From Paenarthrobacter aurescens (GTDB lineage: Bacteria; Actinomycetota; Actinomycetes; Actinomycetales; Micrococcaceae), in NCBI RefSeq assembly GCF_041549525.1, contig NZ_CP157456.1, forward strand, positions 930,001-994,000: a stretch of DNA of 64,000 bases, in the 5' to 3' direction. Below are positions 63,750 to 64,000 of this stretch, piece by piece (the stretch's first letter is position 1; each line of letters starts with the position of its first letter). Both the position numbers and the translations under genes were made by a program. The notes under the pieces are model-generated. The model saw nothing but the letters and a program-made list of their open reading frames with translations. It had not been told where the DNA came from and searched no databases.

Positions 63750-64000
63750 TTGGACACGGCCACCTTGCGAGAATTTACCGCCCGCTTTGCCACCGCCGAG
63801 GAAATCGAAAACTGGGACAAGCACGTCACCGCGAATCCGCACGGCGGCAACATGCTGCAGTCGGACGCCTACGCGGCTGTCAAGGACGGAAACGGCTGGC
63901 TGGTCCGGCGGCTCGTCGTGGAGACTCAGGAGTACTCCAGCTACAACCTGCTCCTGGAGAAGAAGTTCCCTGTGATGGGTCGGCTCTGGTACCTGATCAA
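63750..64000 (+). CDS. FemA/FemX-like peptidyltransferase, partial (window edge)
   Basis: The frame runs from a TTG at 63750 to the end of the window without a stop, 83 codons. The text ATAEEIENWDKHVTANPHGG with NMLQSDAYAAVKDGNGW and LLLEKKFPVMGRLWYL fits the start of FemX-type enzymes, which add amino acids from tRNA to the stem peptide of lipid II. The start is uncertain: no in-frame ATG is near, and the ribosome site is weak. The rest is outside the window. Confidence 0.7.
   Translation, partial: MDTATLREFTARFATAEEIENWDKHVTANPHGGNMLQSDAYAAVKDGNGWLVRRLVVETQEYSSYNLLLEKKFPVMGRLWYLI

Overview
The window is chromosomal DNA of a high-GC actinobacterium. Gene content and protein style (DUF4193, DUF3040, DUF6177 and DUF6507 proteins, a DHA2 exporter, an actinobacterial type VII secretion locus, a tandem glycine riboswitch) point to the Micrococcaceae, most likely Arthrobacter or Paenarthrobacter. 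This placement is from memory of the families, not from a search. I saw no tRNA, rRNA, CRISPR array, transposase or phage gene.

Layout. 1-5.0 kb: minus-strand carbohydrate operon with a GH32-like glycosidase, a lipoprotein binding protein, two CUT1-type permeases and a LacI regulator (cut by the window edge), preceded by three LacI-type operators. 5.1-13.4 kb: housekeeping and unlinked genes (RibD/DHFR-like reductase, RecQ-like helicase, NnrD, histidine phosphatase, type II NADH dehydrogenase, DUF3040, BKACE-like enzyme, GatB/YqeY, DUF72). 13.8-33 kb: a type VII secretion (ESX-like) island. Its core is two divergent units from a shared promoter region at about 23.3-23.75 kb. Rightward it encodes a small membrane protein, EccD, a MinD-like protein, EccC, a hypothetical protein and a DUF6177 protein, with a convergent MinD/EspI-like ATPase at the end. 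Leftward it encodes two WXG100-size proteins, a DUF6507 protein, a full-length 780-aa nuclease toxin and its presumed immunity gene. Behind these lies a decaying array of orphan toxin tips and immunity genes in the same orientation.

33-42 kb: DUF6882 and small hypothetical genes, then a MarR regulator divergent from a six-gene catabolic operon (SDR, amidohydrolase, acyl-CoA dehydrogenase, MaoC hydratase, MFS symporter, CoA ligase) that should import, activate and oxidise an unknown organic acid. 42-56 kb: DUF805, L-2-hydroxyglutarate oxidase, DUF4193, a secreted AMIN-like protein, an agmatine deiminase/APC permease operon behind a perfect palindrome, methionine aminopeptidase, two XRE regulators, a thioredoxin-reductase-like flavoprotein, an M20 amidohydrolase, a cyclodeaminase-like protein, and a DHA2 exporter with its TetR regulator. 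56-62.8 kb: tandem glycine riboswitch followed by gcvP, gcvT, gcvH and sdaA, which together convert glycine to one-carbon units and serine to pyruvate. 62.8-64 kb: a DRGH-type nuclease and the start of a FemX-like gene.

Two things stand out. First, the toxin array: at least five toxin or immunity remnants share long identical blocks, and their breakpoints fall at the same places, as expected of cassette exchange. Second, two 79-bp hairpin elements, one in each gcv intergenic gap, have equal length and differ mostly by paired compensatory changes. This makes them a good candidate for an undescribed structured RNA or palindromic repeat family.
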